From NCBI GenBank assembly GCA_963652365.1, contig CAVJTH010000012.1:7965-71964 (forward strand): DNA of 64,000 bases, given 5' to 3'. Source of the DNA: Hallerella sp963652365. Lineage in GTDB: Bacteria; Fibrobacterota; Fibrobacteria; Fibrobacterales; Fibrobacteraceae. Shown here in pieces: positions 1-7,605 of the stretch (positions within the stretch are counted from its first letter, which is position 1; each line of letters starts with the position of its first letter). The notes below the pieces were generated by a model. That model worked only from the letters and a program-made list of their open reading frames with translations, had not been told where the DNA came from and ran no database searches. Position numbers and translations under genes: made by a program.

Positions 1-765
1 AAGTACGACCTTTCGAACCTGAAGTATTGCGTCACGGCGGGCGAAGCCCTGAACGTCGATATCTACAACCGCTGGCTCGAAAAGACCGGACACCGCCTGC
101 ACGAAGGCTATGGCCAGACAGAGCTCACGCTCACCGAGGGAAACTTTCCGTGGATGGATCCGCGTCCGGGTTCCATGGGCAAGCCTTCTCCTGGCTACCG
201 GATAGACATCGTGCGACCGGACGGTTCGAACTGCGACCCGGAAGAAGTCGGCGAAATCATCATCCGCATCGACGGCGGCAAGCCTTTCGGCATGTTCGGC
301 GGCTATTACCGCGACGAGGAGCGCACGCAAAAGGTTTTCGAAGGCGGGGTCTATCACACCGGCGATACGGCGTGGAAGGACAAGGACGGCTACTGCTGGT
401 TCATCGGGCGGACGGACGATCTGATCAAGAGTTCCGGTTACCGGATAAGCCCGTTCGAAGTGGAAGAGGTCTTGCTGAAACACCCGGCGGTTCTCGAATG
501 CGCGGTCACCGGCGTGGAAGATCCGTCGCGCGGACAGGCAATCAAGGCGACGATCGTCTTGCAGAAAGGCTACGAGGCTTCCAAGGAACTGGCCAAGGAT
601 ATCCAGCTGTTCACGAAGAAGGTCGCCGCTTCCTACAAGAGTCCGCGCATCATCGATTTTGTCCTGGAACTTCCGAAGACGATCAGCGGAAAGATCCGCC
701 GCGTCGCGATTCGCGAAAAGGACAAGCAGGAACAACAGAAACGCGATTCCGAAAAGGCGAAATAA
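1..765 (+). CDS. AMP-dependent acyl-CoA synthetase, C-terminal part (5' end outside window)
   Basis: This is the C-terminal part (254 residues) of an adenylate-forming enzyme that activates a carboxylic acid with ATP and transfers the acyl group to CoA. The frame is open from base 1, so the start lies upstream. Visible motifs are GYGQTE near residue 40 (adenylate binding), YHTGD near residue 118, the hinge GRTDDLIKSSGYRISPFEVE (from about residue 137) and the C-terminal catalytic lysine in PKTISGKIRR. The hinge and tail look most like the medium-chain (MACS) subgroup. fabF starts 3 bases after the stop, so an operon with fatty acid synthesis genes is likely and the substrate may be a fatty acid. 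The exact substrate cannot be read from the sequence. Confidence 0.88.
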   Translation, partial: KYDLSNLKYCVTAGEALNVDIYNRWLEKTGHRLHEGYGQTELTLTEGNFPWMDPRPGSMGKPSPGYRIDIVRPDGSNCDPEEVGEIIIRIDGGKPFGMFGGYYRDEERTQKVFEGGVYHTGDTAWKDKDGYCWFIGRTDDLIKSSGYRISPFEVEEVLLKHPAVLECAVTGVEDPSRGQAIKATIVLQKGYEASKELAKDIQLFTKKVAASYKSPRIIDFVLELPKTISGKIRRVAIREKDKQEQQKRDSEKAK

Positions 766-768
766 TTC

Positions 769-2019
769 ATGACGAAAAGACGAGTTGTTATCACGGGCAT
801 GGGCGCGGTCACTCCGGTCGGAAACTCGGTGCCCGAGCTGTGGAAGTCCATTCGGGAAGGCGCTTGCGGAGTCGGACCGATCACCTTGTTCGATGCGAGT
901 TCCTCGCCGGTGAAAATCGCCGCGGAAATCAAGAACTTCGCGCCCGAAGATCACGGAATCGATCCGAAGGAAGCGCGTCGCATGGCGCGTTTCACCCAGT
1001 TCCTGCTCGCTGCGGCAAACGAAGCGGTCGCCGACGCGAAGCTTTCGAAAGAGGAGCTTGCCGGAGACAAGACGGGAATCGTCGCCGGAAACGGGCTTTC
1101 CGGGATGGACGTGATCGACGCGTCCTTCTCCAAGTATGTCGAAAGCGGCAAGCGCCGCGCTTCGCCTCTTGCCATGCCGGAACTGATTCCGAACGAAGCG
1201 GCCGCGAACGTTTCCATCGCGCTGGGAATTTCGGGCTCCGCCTGGACCATCGCGACAGCCTGCGCTTCGGGCACGGATGCGCTCGGACTTGCGCTTGACA
1301 CGATCCGTTCTGGCCGCCTGGACGTGTGCCTTGCCGGCGGATCGGAAAGCGGCATCACGGAATTTTCCATCAAGAGCTTTGCCGGAATGCACGCTCTGAC
1401 GGACAAGTTCAACGACGTTCCCGAAAAGGCTTCCCGCCCGTTCGACAGGGATCATTCGGGTTTTGTCATGGGAGAGGGCGGCGCGATTCTCGTGCTCGAA
1501 GAACTCGAACATGCGAAGGCTCGCGGTGCGCGCATCTACGCGGAACTCGCCGGCTACGGCGCTTCTGCGGACGCTTACCACATCACAAGCCCGCGCCCAG
1601 ACGGAGAAACCTGCGCCAAGGCCCTGCTTCGGGCAATGGACGATGCGGGAATTTCGCCGGAGTCGATCGACTACTACAATGCGCACGGAACTTCCACTCG
1701 CCTGAACGACTCGACCGAAACGGCGATGCTCAAGGTCGCGCTCGGAAAGCATGCCTACAGGATCAAGGTTTCGAGCACAAAGAGCATGACCGGTCACTGT
1801 GTCGGCGCGGCAGGCGCCATCGAAGCGATTATCGGCACGCTTGCCATTCGGGACTCGTTCTTTCCCGCGACGATCAACCTGGAAAATCCGGACGAAACCT
1901 GCGACCTGGACTACGTTCCGAACCAGGGCGTTTCGGGAAACATCGATTGCGCGGCATCGGCGTCCCTGGGTTTCGGAGGACACAACGGCGTCGTCATCAT
2001 CAAAAAATTCAAGGATTAA
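769..2019 (+). CDS. fabF: Beta-ketoacyl-ACP synthase II
   Basis: This condensing enzyme elongates acyl-ACP with malonyl-ACP in type II fatty acid synthesis in the cytosol. The 416-residue length is normal for FabF. The thiolase-fold active site is complete: nucleophile Cys165 in TACASG, His306 in NAHGTST and His343 in MTGHCVGAAGA, with the usual glycine-rich C-terminal loop (SLGFGGHN). It starts 3 bases after the acyl-CoA synthetase and is followed 17 bases later by fabV, so the three genes probably form one transcript ending at the terminator at 3251-3276. A FabB-type or specialised KAS-II cannot be excluded without phylogeny. Confidence 0.95.
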   Translation: MTKRRVVITGMGAVTPVGNSVPELWKSIREGACGVGPITLFDASSSPVKIAAEIKNFAPEDHGIDPKEARRMARFTQFLLAAANEAVADAKLSKEELAGDKTGIVAGNGLSGMDVIDASFSKYVESGKRRASPLAMPELIPNEAAANVSIALGISGSAWTIATACASGTDALGLALDTIRSGRLDVCLAGGSESGITEFSIKSFAGMHALTDKFNDVPEKASRPFDRDHSGFVMGEGGAILVLEELEHAKARGARIYAELAGYGASADAYHITSPRPDGETCAKALLRAMDDAGISPESIDYYNAHGTSTRLNDSTETAMLKVALGKHAYRIKVSSTKSMTGHCVGAAGAIEAIIGTLAIRDSFFPATINLENPDETCDLDYVPNQGVSGNIDCAASASLGFGGHNGVVIIKKFKD

Positions 2020-2036
2020 ATTCAAGGGGATTCTCC

Positions 2037-3230
2037 ATGATTATCAAGCCTCTCATTCGCAGCAACATCTGCATCAACGCTCATCCGCAGGGATGCGCCA
2101 AGGACGTCGAACATCAAATCGCCTACGTGGAAAAGAAGGCGGCTTCGCGCGGCAAGCTTCCGAACGCTCCCAAGAATGTCCTCGTTCTGGGATGTTCCAC
2201 CGGTTACGGGCTCGCAAGCCGAATCGCCGCAGCCTTTGAATGCGGAGCGAATACGATTGGCGTCTCGTTCGAAAGGGAAGGAACCGAGTCGAAAAGCGGG
2301 ACTCCCGGCTGGTACAACAACATGGCGTTTGACCGCGCCGCCAAGGCGAAGGGCCTCGGTTGCGTGACGTTCAACGGTGACGCCTTCTCCGACGAAATGC
2401 GGAAGCAGGTCATCGAGGCTTCCAGGCAGTTCGGAAAGATCGACCTGGTGATTTACAGCGTGGCAAGCGCGGTCCGCGTCGATCCGGTGACAGGCGAAAA
2501 GTATCGCAGCGTGCTGAAGCCTCTCGAAAAGACCTTCTCCGGGGCGACGATGGATGTCGTCACGGGCAAGTTTTCCATCATCACGGCGGAAGTCGCAAAC
2601 GAAGAGGAAAAGCGCCAGACGATAAAGGTCATGGGCGGCGAAGACTGGGCGCGCTGGATTCGCCAGCTTTCCGAAGCGGGCGTCCTCGCCGAAGGCGTCA
2701 AGACGGTCGCCTATTCCTATATCGGACCGACCTACACCCATGCCATCTACCGAGACGGCACCATCGGAGCGGCCAAGAAGGACATCGAACGGACCGCTCG
2801 CGAACTCGATGCGGAACTTTCGAAGAGCCTCCACGGCGAAGCGTACATCTCCGTGAACAAGGGTCTCGTGACGCGTTCTTCGGCGGTCATTCCGCTGATT
2901 CCGCTCTACATTTCCATTCTCTTCAAGATCATGAAGCGGAACGGCACGCACGAAGGCTGCATCGAGCAGATGGAACGTCTCTTTGCGGAACGCCTCTACA
3001 CGGGTGGCGCGGTTCCCACCGACGACGAGCGCAGAATCCGCATCGACGAGCTGGAACTCGACCCGAAGGTCCAGGACGAAGTCGCAAAGTACATGCCGAT
3101 TGTCAACGAGGACAACATCGCGGAACTCGGAGACATCGAAGGCTATCGCCACGATTTTCTCGCGACGAACGGCTTTGACATCGAAGGCATCGACTACGAC
3201 AAGGACGTCGAACGGATGGACACGATCTAG
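2037..3230 (+). CDS. fabV: Trans-2-enoyl-ACP/CoA reductase, FabV type
   Basis: This NADH-dependent reductase reduces trans-2-enoyl thioesters, the last step of each fatty acid elongation cycle. The 397-residue product is typical of FabV and longer than FabI. It has the nucleotide-binding loop GCSTGYGLASR (about residues 58-68) and the hallmark Tyr-X8-Lys active site, seen as YRDGTIGAAK. The start at 2037 is preceded by AAGGGGA, a good ribosome-binding site; a longer in-frame extension upstream is only the other frame of fabF. FabV enzymes are generally insensitive to triclosan. Pairing with fabF and an acyl-CoA synthetase supports a fatty acid synthesis or remodelling role. Confidence 0.95.
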   Translation: MIIKPLIRSNICINAHPQGCAKDVEHQIAYVEKKAASRGKLPNAPKNVLVLGCSTGYGLASRIAAAFECGANTIGVSFEREGTESKSGTPGWYNNMAFDRAAKAKGLGCVTFNGDAFSDEMRKQVIEASRQFGKIDLVIYSVASAVRVDPVTGEKYRSVLKPLEKTFSGATMDVVTGKFSIITAEVANEEEKRQTIKVMGGEDWARWIRQLSEAGVLAEGVKTVAYSYIGPTYTHAIYRDGTIGAAKKDIERTARELDAELSKSLHGEAYISVNKGLVTRSSAVIPLIPLYISILFKIMKRNGTHEGCIEQMERLFAERLYTGGAVPTDDERRIRIDELELDPKVQDEVAKYMPIVNEDNIAELGDIEGYRHDFLATNGFDIEGIDYDKDVERMDTI

Positions 3231-3250
3231 TTCCGCTTCGAAAGTTCGCG

Positions 3251-3276
3251 AAAACCGCCCGCCATGGGCGGTTTTT
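3251..3276 (+). terminator. Rho-independent terminator after fabV
   Basis: AACCGCCC pairs with GGGCGGTT around a short GCCAT loop and is followed by a T run. It sits 20 bases after the fabV stop and closes the synthetase-fabF-fabV transcript. Confidence 0.85.
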
Positions 3277-3321
3277 CGCTTTAAAAAGTGCGGGAGGCGC
3301 TTGGCGAAAAAGGCGGCAAAC

Positions 3322-3345
3322 AAAAAAACTCCGAAAGATCGGAGT
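3322..3345 (-). terminator. Terminator of tRNA-Gly
   Basis: On the minus strand, ACTCCGA (3345-3339) pairs with TCGGAGT (3334-3328) around a four-base loop, followed by seven Ts (3328-3322). It lies directly downstream of the tRNA-Gly 3' end. Confidence 0.8.
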
Positions 3346-3351
3346 TCTTAG

Positions 3352-3423
3352 AGCGGCGGACCGGGATCGAACCGGCAACCATTAGCTTGGAAGGCTAAAG
3401 CTCTACCATTGAGCTACCGCCGC
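3352..3423 (-). tRNA. tRNA-Gly (anticodon TCC)
   Basis: The minus strand folds into a complete 72-base cloverleaf. The acceptor stem GCGGCGG (3423-3417) pairs with CCGCCGC (3359-3353), with discriminator T at 3352. The D arm contains TAGCTCAATGGTAGAGC, the anticodon loop reads CTTCCAA and the T arm has GGTTCGATCC. The CCA end is not encoded. The gene has its own promoter (3434-3461) and terminator (3322-3345) and is divergent from infC. Confidence 0.96.
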
Positions 3424-3433
3424 AGCGATTCCA

Positions 3434-3461
3434 ATTATACAAAAAAAAGCGCGATTTCCAA
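3434..3461 (-). promoter_or_regulatory. Promoter of tRNA-Gly
   Basis: On the minus strand TTGGAA (3461-3456) and a perfect TATAAT (3439-3434) are separated by 16 bases, 10 bases before the tRNA 5' end. This is a standard sigma70-type promoter. Confidence 0.8.
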
Positions 3462-3480
3462 AGGGGAACTTGCCAAAAAG

Positions 3481-3509
3481 TTGAACTTTTTACGGAGATT
3501 TGCTAAATT
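3481..3509 (+). promoter_or_regulatory. Promoter of infC-rpmI-rplT
   Basis: TTGAAC (3481-3486) and TAAATT (3504-3509) are separated by 17 bases. Transcription should start near 3516. This excludes the TTG at 3500 as the infC start and leaves a leader of only about 32 bases before the TTG at 3548. Confidence 0.6.
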
Positions 3510-3547
3510 TCTCCGCAAAATCAACCATCTTCACGAGGTCGCATAAC

Positions 3548-4186
3548 TTGTATCCCAATCCCCGCCTACGGCAAATGCCGAACCGTCCTGCGGACGGAAC
3601 CCGTATCAACGAAGCCATTCACATTTCCCCGATTCGCTTGGTGAAAGATGACGGCTCGCAGGTAATCATTGATACGCGCAAAGCTTTGCAGATGGCAAAG
3701 GACGCCGGACTGGACCTGGTGGAAGTCTCGCCGAACGCGAAGCCTCCCGTCTGCCGCATCATCAACTACGGCAAGTACAAGTTCGAGCAGCTCAAGCGCA
3801 GCAAGGCGGCAAAGGCCAAGCAGCACGTGGTCAAGCTCAAGGAAATCAAGATGCACCCGAAGACCGCGGAGAACGACTATCTGTATCGTGTCAAGCAGAT
3901 GCGCGGCTTCCTCGAAGATGGCATGAAGGTCCGTCTGATTATGCAGTTCCGTGGACGCGAAATGGCGCACATGGATTACGGTCGTCGGCTGATGGAACGC
4001 GCCAAGCAGGACTTGGCGGACGTCGGCGAATTGGAAACGGATTCGCGGATGGAAGGGAACACTCTTCTCTACATCTACGGTCCCAAGCGCGGTGTCGCCC
4101 AAAAGGCCGCAGCGCAAAAGCCCGCAACCGAGCCAAAGGCAGCAGGTGAGGCTAAACAACAAACCCAAGAGGTAAACAATGCCTAA
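3548..4186 (+). CDS. infC: Translation initiation factor IF-3
   Basis: IF-3 binds the 30S subunit, prevents premature 50S joining and checks start-codon pairing. Both halves are present: the N-terminal domain with RINEAIHISPIRLV and PNAKPPVCRIINYGKYKFEQ, then the C-terminal domain with KEIKMHPK and FRGREMAHMDYG. The first plausible ATG is at 3575, but GAGG at 3535-3538 lies nine bases before an in-frame TTG at 3548, so TTG is preferred. A non-ATG start is typical of infC, where IF-3 represses its own non-canonical start. The Ala/Lys/Gln-rich C-terminal tail (about 30 residues) is longer than in E. coli IF-3. The last eight bases overlap rpmI. Confidence 0.93.
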   Translation: MYPNPRLRQMPNRPADGTRINEAIHISPIRLVKDDGSQVIIDTRKALQMAKDAGLDLVEVSPNAKPPVCRIINYGKYKFEQLKRSKAAKAKQHVVKLKEIKMHPKTAENDYLYRVKQMRGFLEDGMKVRLIMQFRGREMAHMDYGRRLMERAKQDLADVGELETDSRMEGNTLLYIYGPKRGVAQKAAAQKPATEPKAAGEAKQQTQEVNNA

Positions 4187-4376
4187 GATGAAAACGCACG
4201 GTGGTGCCAAGAAGCGCTTCCGCGTGACCGGCAGCGGCCACGTGAAGTTCAAGCGCGCTGGTCTGCGCCACATTCTTACCAAGATGACGACAAAGCGCAA
4301 GCGCAATCTGCGCAAGGCCGGAACCGTCAAGAAATCCGATGAATACAGAGTCAAGCGTCTGCTTGTCAAAGCTTAA
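4179..4376 (+). CDS. rpmI: Ribosomal protein bL35
   Basis: This 65-residue basic protein of the large ribosomal subunit starts with MPKMKTHGGAKKRFRVTGSG and has the typical RHILTKMTTKRKRNLRKAG core. It overlaps the infC 3' end by eight bases, which suggests translational coupling, and is followed 14 bases later by rplT. infC-rpmI-rplT is a conserved bacterial gene order. Confidence 0.97.
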   Translation: MPKMKTHGGAKKRFRVTGSGHVKFKRAGLRHILTKMTTKRKRNLRKAGTVKKSDEYRVKRLLVKA

Positions 4377-4390
4377 CAGGAGAGGTAAGA

Positions 4391-4744
4391 ATGCCACGTT
4401 CCAAGACTAGAGTTCCTTCTCGCGCCCGCCGCAAGAACATTCTCAAGGCTGCCAAGGGTTACTACGGCCGCCGCAAGTCGAATCTTCGCCTTGCGAAAGA
4501 AGCCGTCGCCCATGCAGGCCAATACGCATACGCTCACCGTCGTGACAAGAAGGGCGCATTCCGCTCTCTGTGGATCACCCGTCTCAACGCCGCGGTGCGT
4601 GAATTTGACTTGAGCTACAGCCAGTTCATCCACTTGCTGTCCAAGGCGAACATCGGCATCAACCGCAAGGTCCTTGCCGATCTCGCCGTGAGCGACCCGG
4701 AAGCGTTTGCCGCCGTCGTCGCGCAGGTGAAGGCTCAGGCTTAA
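4391..4744 (+). CDS. rplT: Ribosomal protein bL20
   Basis: This 117-residue large-subunit assembly protein has the standard start (MPRSKTRVPSRARRKNILK), the KGYYGRRKSNLRLAKEAV segment and the FRSLWITRLNAAVRE motif. A consensus AGGAGAGG ribosome-binding site lies seven to ten bases upstream. It is the last gene of the infC operon, before the terminator at 4769-4800. In some bacteria bL20 represses this operon through a long leader; the short leader inferred here leaves little room for that. Confidence 0.97.
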   Translation: MPRSKTRVPSRARRKNILKAAKGYYGRRKSNLRLAKEAVAHAGQYAYAHRRDKKGAFRSLWITRLNAAVREFDLSYSQFIHLLSKANIGINRKVLADLAVSDPEAFAAVVAQVKAQA

Positions 4745-4768
4745 CCGAAGAGAAGAAGTTCTCGAAGA

Positions 4769-4800
4769 ATGCCCCGGCTTGCCGGGGCATTTGCGTTTTG
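4769..4800 (+). terminator. Terminator after rplT
   Basis: ATGCCCCGGC and GCCGGGGCAT form a very stable stem with a tight loop, followed by a T-rich stretch (TTGCGTTTT). It lies 25 bases after the rplT stop. Confidence 0.85.
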
Positions 4801-4892
4801 ATAGGGAAAATAGACATTATGAATGTTTTAGAACAAAATTATAGACGCTTAATTGCAAAAACTATATTAAATATGTATTTGTTGGAGAAAAC

Positions 4893-5165
4893 ATGAAATT
4901 CAAGATAATTGTTTTTGCATTTGTATCTCTTGCGTTTTCTCAAGATGTTACTGTTGAAGCTTTTGATGAGCAACAAAATAATTCGTCCCACTTGACTTTG
5001 CGATTGAGAGTCTTGAATAATTCTTTGGACACCTTGCGTGATGTTCGTGTTAGATATTTTCTTAATTATGATAGAGGGAGGAATCTAAATATTTTTCCGT
5101 ACTATTTAGCAGGGGCAAATATGGCTGTTGAGGCGGTTGTTTTACAAAAAGGAAAGGGATTATGA
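4893..5165 (+). CDS. Truncated secreted CBM3-like fragment
   Basis: This 90-residue product has a signal peptide (MKFKIIVFAFVSLAFS, then QDV) and one beta-rich stretch. That stretch, LRLRVLNNSLDTLRDVRVRY followed by FLNYDRG, resembles the N-terminal strands of CBM3-like cellulose-binding modules in secreted Fibrobacter proteins. The module stops after about half its usual length, so this is probably the remnant of a longer gene. A ribosome-binding site (TTGGAGA) precedes the ATG. The stop overlaps the next ATG (ATGA). The DNA is clearly AT-richer than the flanking ribosomal and kinase genes. The family call is from motif memory only. Confidence 0.5.
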   Translation: MKFKIIVFAFVSLAFSQDVTVEAFDEQQNNSSHLTLRLRVLNNSLDTLRDVRVRYFLNYDRGRNLNIFPYYLAGANMAVEAVVLQKGKGL

Positions 5166-6219
5166 AAATATGCAAAGTTTCCATTCTAACGCTTTTCATT
5201 CCTATAGTCCTCGGGGCGCATGAAGTGAAGGAGGCGTTTTTGTGGGATGCTTCGATGGATTCGGAGGGACGGGTCATCACAGGTTCTGCCGACGAATCGT
5301 CAGGGTATTGGTACGCTTTTAGTGACGGAAATTCTTCTTGGGAGTGGCCTTCGGATATAAAGGAAAACGAACTTGGGGATTTCTTTGGGCAGATGGTCAA
5401 GTTTTATCAAGGCATCCAGGGAAAAATGATTCTTGGCGGGCTTGCCCCTGACGGAGAAATGATTTCTGGAAAGCCGTACACCGGAATTGGATTTAGGTCA
5501 CCTCAAAAAATTCAATTTTCAAAAATTTGGTTGCGACGCTTCGCGCTGGTTCGTCATTCAAAGTGGCAAATACTTCCAGTATTCACCACTTTTCATTCCT
5601 GCCATCGCTTGGTCTCACTCAAATTTTCTTAACCAAAGCAATTTTTTGAGGTTTCCTTTACTGGAATTCGGAACAAGAAGGGGGCGATATTTCTGGCTGG
5701 GAGGGATTTTGCCTGGAATATCAGGCTTCAGTGAATTTCTTGCTGAGACTGAAAAGGGAATCCGATGGTTCCTCTGATGAAAATAATCTTGAAGCGGAGA
5801 TAAGTCGATCGGATTCGATGGTTGTTGTCGATATCCCGTGGAATGAATTCAAATTTGAAAGTTGGGGTCCTGGTGTAACCAAAGAGGAAATCCTTGCCAA
5901 GACGGCAGCGATTTACCTGTTGTTCTCGGGAGATTCTGGAGAGACTGGTGAATTTAACTTGGTAAGGTTCGGGTCTTTGGGCGCTTGTAACGGAATCGTT
6001 TCTCTTCCGAATGTAGCGGTCCCATCCCATTTGAAAATACGTCGAATCGCCTTTCGTCAATTTACTGTCGAAGGTCTTGAACGTCCGACGGTCTATCGGC
6101 TTTTCGATACAAACGGAGTCTTGTCAAGGCGGGGAATCTTGAAGGCTGACGAAATTCTTCAGGTTCCGCAGTTGCCCGCGGTTTTGAAACTTGGGGCGCA
6201 GAGGTTGCTTTTGCAATAG
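5162..6219 (+). pseudogene. Frameshifted secreted carbohydrate-binding-type protein
   Basis: Coding similarity runs through all three frames. Frame 2 starts at 5162 with a signal peptide (MKICKVSILTLFIPIVLGA) and continues through SGYWYAFSDGNSSWEWP, a motif I associate with Fibrobacter surface proteins, to about 5510. A frame-3 stretch (GCDASRWF) is open from about 5487 to 5777. Frame 1 then carries GWEGFCLEY from about 5698, PWNEFKFESWG and FGSLGAC, and ends at 6219 with YRLFDTNGVLSRRGIL plus a tail resembling the C-terminal module of secreted Fibrobacter proteins. At least two frameshifts are therefore needed to restore one protein. The DNA is AT-rich, consistent with relaxed selection or foreign origin. 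Sequencing error in a draft assembly is the main alternative. Confidence 0.6.
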
Positions 6220-6222
6220 GTT

Positions 6223-7419
6223 CTATTGAATACTGGAAGGCCGACCGGGATGGAATGTTCCCGCTTTCATCGGCGTTGTCAAGTCGATTTTCAGTTCGCA
6301 GTCGTACGAATTTTCCGTGGCGTTCGTGACGTAGGAATATTTTCCCGGATAGCACATGTTCAGGCGTCGCTTCAAGTTGGAAAGTCCGATTCCGCTGCTT
6401 ACCTTGGTCGATGCGGTCTGCGGCGAAACGGAATTCCTTACGTGGCAAGTCAGCCTGTTTCGGACTTCCGAAATGTCGATTGAAATGTAGCAGGGATTGC
6501 TCGGGTGCACGCCATACTTCATCGCGTTCTCGATGAGCGGCATCATCAAAAGCGGCGCAATCTTCGTGTCGGAATTTTCCACGGTCGTCTTCAGCGAAAA
6601 GTCCATGTTGTTTCCGAATCGCAATTTTTCCAGTTCGCAGTACTTCGAAATCACGTCCAGCTCCTGCGAAAGCGGAACTTCCCGTTCCTTGGATTCGTTC
6701 AGGATCTGTCGCAGCACCGAAGAGAGCTGGAGCATCGATTTCTGCGCAAGCTTCGGGTCGATATCGACCAGGGCGGTGATGTTGTTCAGCGTATTGAAAA
6801 GAAAGTGGGGCGACAGTTGCTGCTTGAGGAACGCGAGATCCGCCTGCAGGTAGAAGTTTTCCTGGATGCGTTTCAGGTAGGCGTCGCGCGCATGGATTCC
6901 GCCAAGCCGGATCAGGATGTTGAACACGCAGATGATGATGCTGATCGCGAGAAATACCAGCAACAGGACAAAGTCGTTTACGGCCGAAGTCTTCCCGAAG
7001 ATCGATTCGTAAAACGGTCCGTTCTTTTCAAGAACCCAATAGACAAAGAGGTCGTGAATGGCGAACGATTCCAGCGTGAAGAAAAAATTTACCAGGACGA
7101 AGATGGCGAAGCGCTTCTTGAAGAAAAGCCGCGGAACGAAGATCAGCTGGTTAAGAAAGAATCCCAGCAAGAAGTTGGTGACGACGGCGAAGGCGGCGAG
7201 GCACTTCTTGTTCGAAAAATTCTCGAAATCCATTCCCGCCGATGCGGCGACATATCCCAGGGCGAGAAAGAAGAGAATCATCATGATGCGCAGGAGGATC
7301 GGAGACGGGGACTTCTTTCCGTTGAGCCAGCTTGGCACGCGCCCGAGCGGCTGGGTGAGCACGTTGAAGTTTTCGAAGTCGCTCAGGGAAAGCTTTTCTT
7401 GACGCATCGCGTTTTCCAT
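6223..7419 (-). CDS. LytS/YehU-type membrane sensor histidine kinase
   Basis: This 398-residue protein has four or more hydrophobic segments in its N-terminal half (about residues 40-200). A His-kinase domain of the LytS family follows, with phospho-acceptor motif LSPHFLFNTLNNITALV near residue 220, then a HATPase domain with MMPLIENAMKYGV and SGIGLSNLKRRL. Such kinases usually pair with a LytTR response regulator, but none is encoded within several kilobases, so it is an orphan here. I chose the ATG at 7419 (MENAMRQEK); the frame extends upstream into the divergent sigma-factor region without recognisable protein sequence, and an ATG at 7407 is possible. Its signal is unknown. Confidence 0.85.
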   Translation of the reverse strand: MENAMRQEKLSLSDFENFNVLTQPLGRVPSWLNGKKSPSPILLRIMMILFFLALGYVAASAGMDFENFSNKKCLAAFAVVTNFLLGFFLNQLIFVPRLFFKKRFAIFVLVNFFFTLESFAIHDLFVYWVLEKNGPFYESIFGKTSAVNDFVLLLVFLAISIIICVFNILIRLGGIHARDAYLKRIQENFYLQADLAFLKQQLSPHFLFNTLNNITALVDIDPKLAQKSMLQLSSVLRQILNESKEREVPLSQELDVISKYCELEKLRFGNNMDFSLKTTVENSDTKIAPLLMMPLIENAMKYGVHPSNPCYISIDISEVRNRLTCHVRNSVSPQTASTKVSSGIGLSNLKRRLNMCYPGKYSYVTNATENSYDCELKIDLTTPMKAGTFHPGRPSSIQ

Positions 7420-7605
7420 GTTTCCAATATAGGGAAATTTCCTTCGAAAATGACAGAACAATGACAAAATATCGATAAATGGAGACGAAAAGGCGATGAA
7501 TGTTTTGCCAAAACGAAGGTTCTTTCTGACACTCGAAGAAAAACGAGGCTTTATATTTCTAGGCGTAGCGAAAGGAACGCTGCAATAAAAAAGAGGTAAC
7601 TTCAG

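Noticed and set aside
3516..4390. bL20-binding regulatory leader upstream of infC or rpmI.
   Set aside because: The predicted leader is about 32 bases and infC and rpmI overlap, so there is no space for the known pseudoknot-type operator; only an alternative promoter further upstream could provide it.
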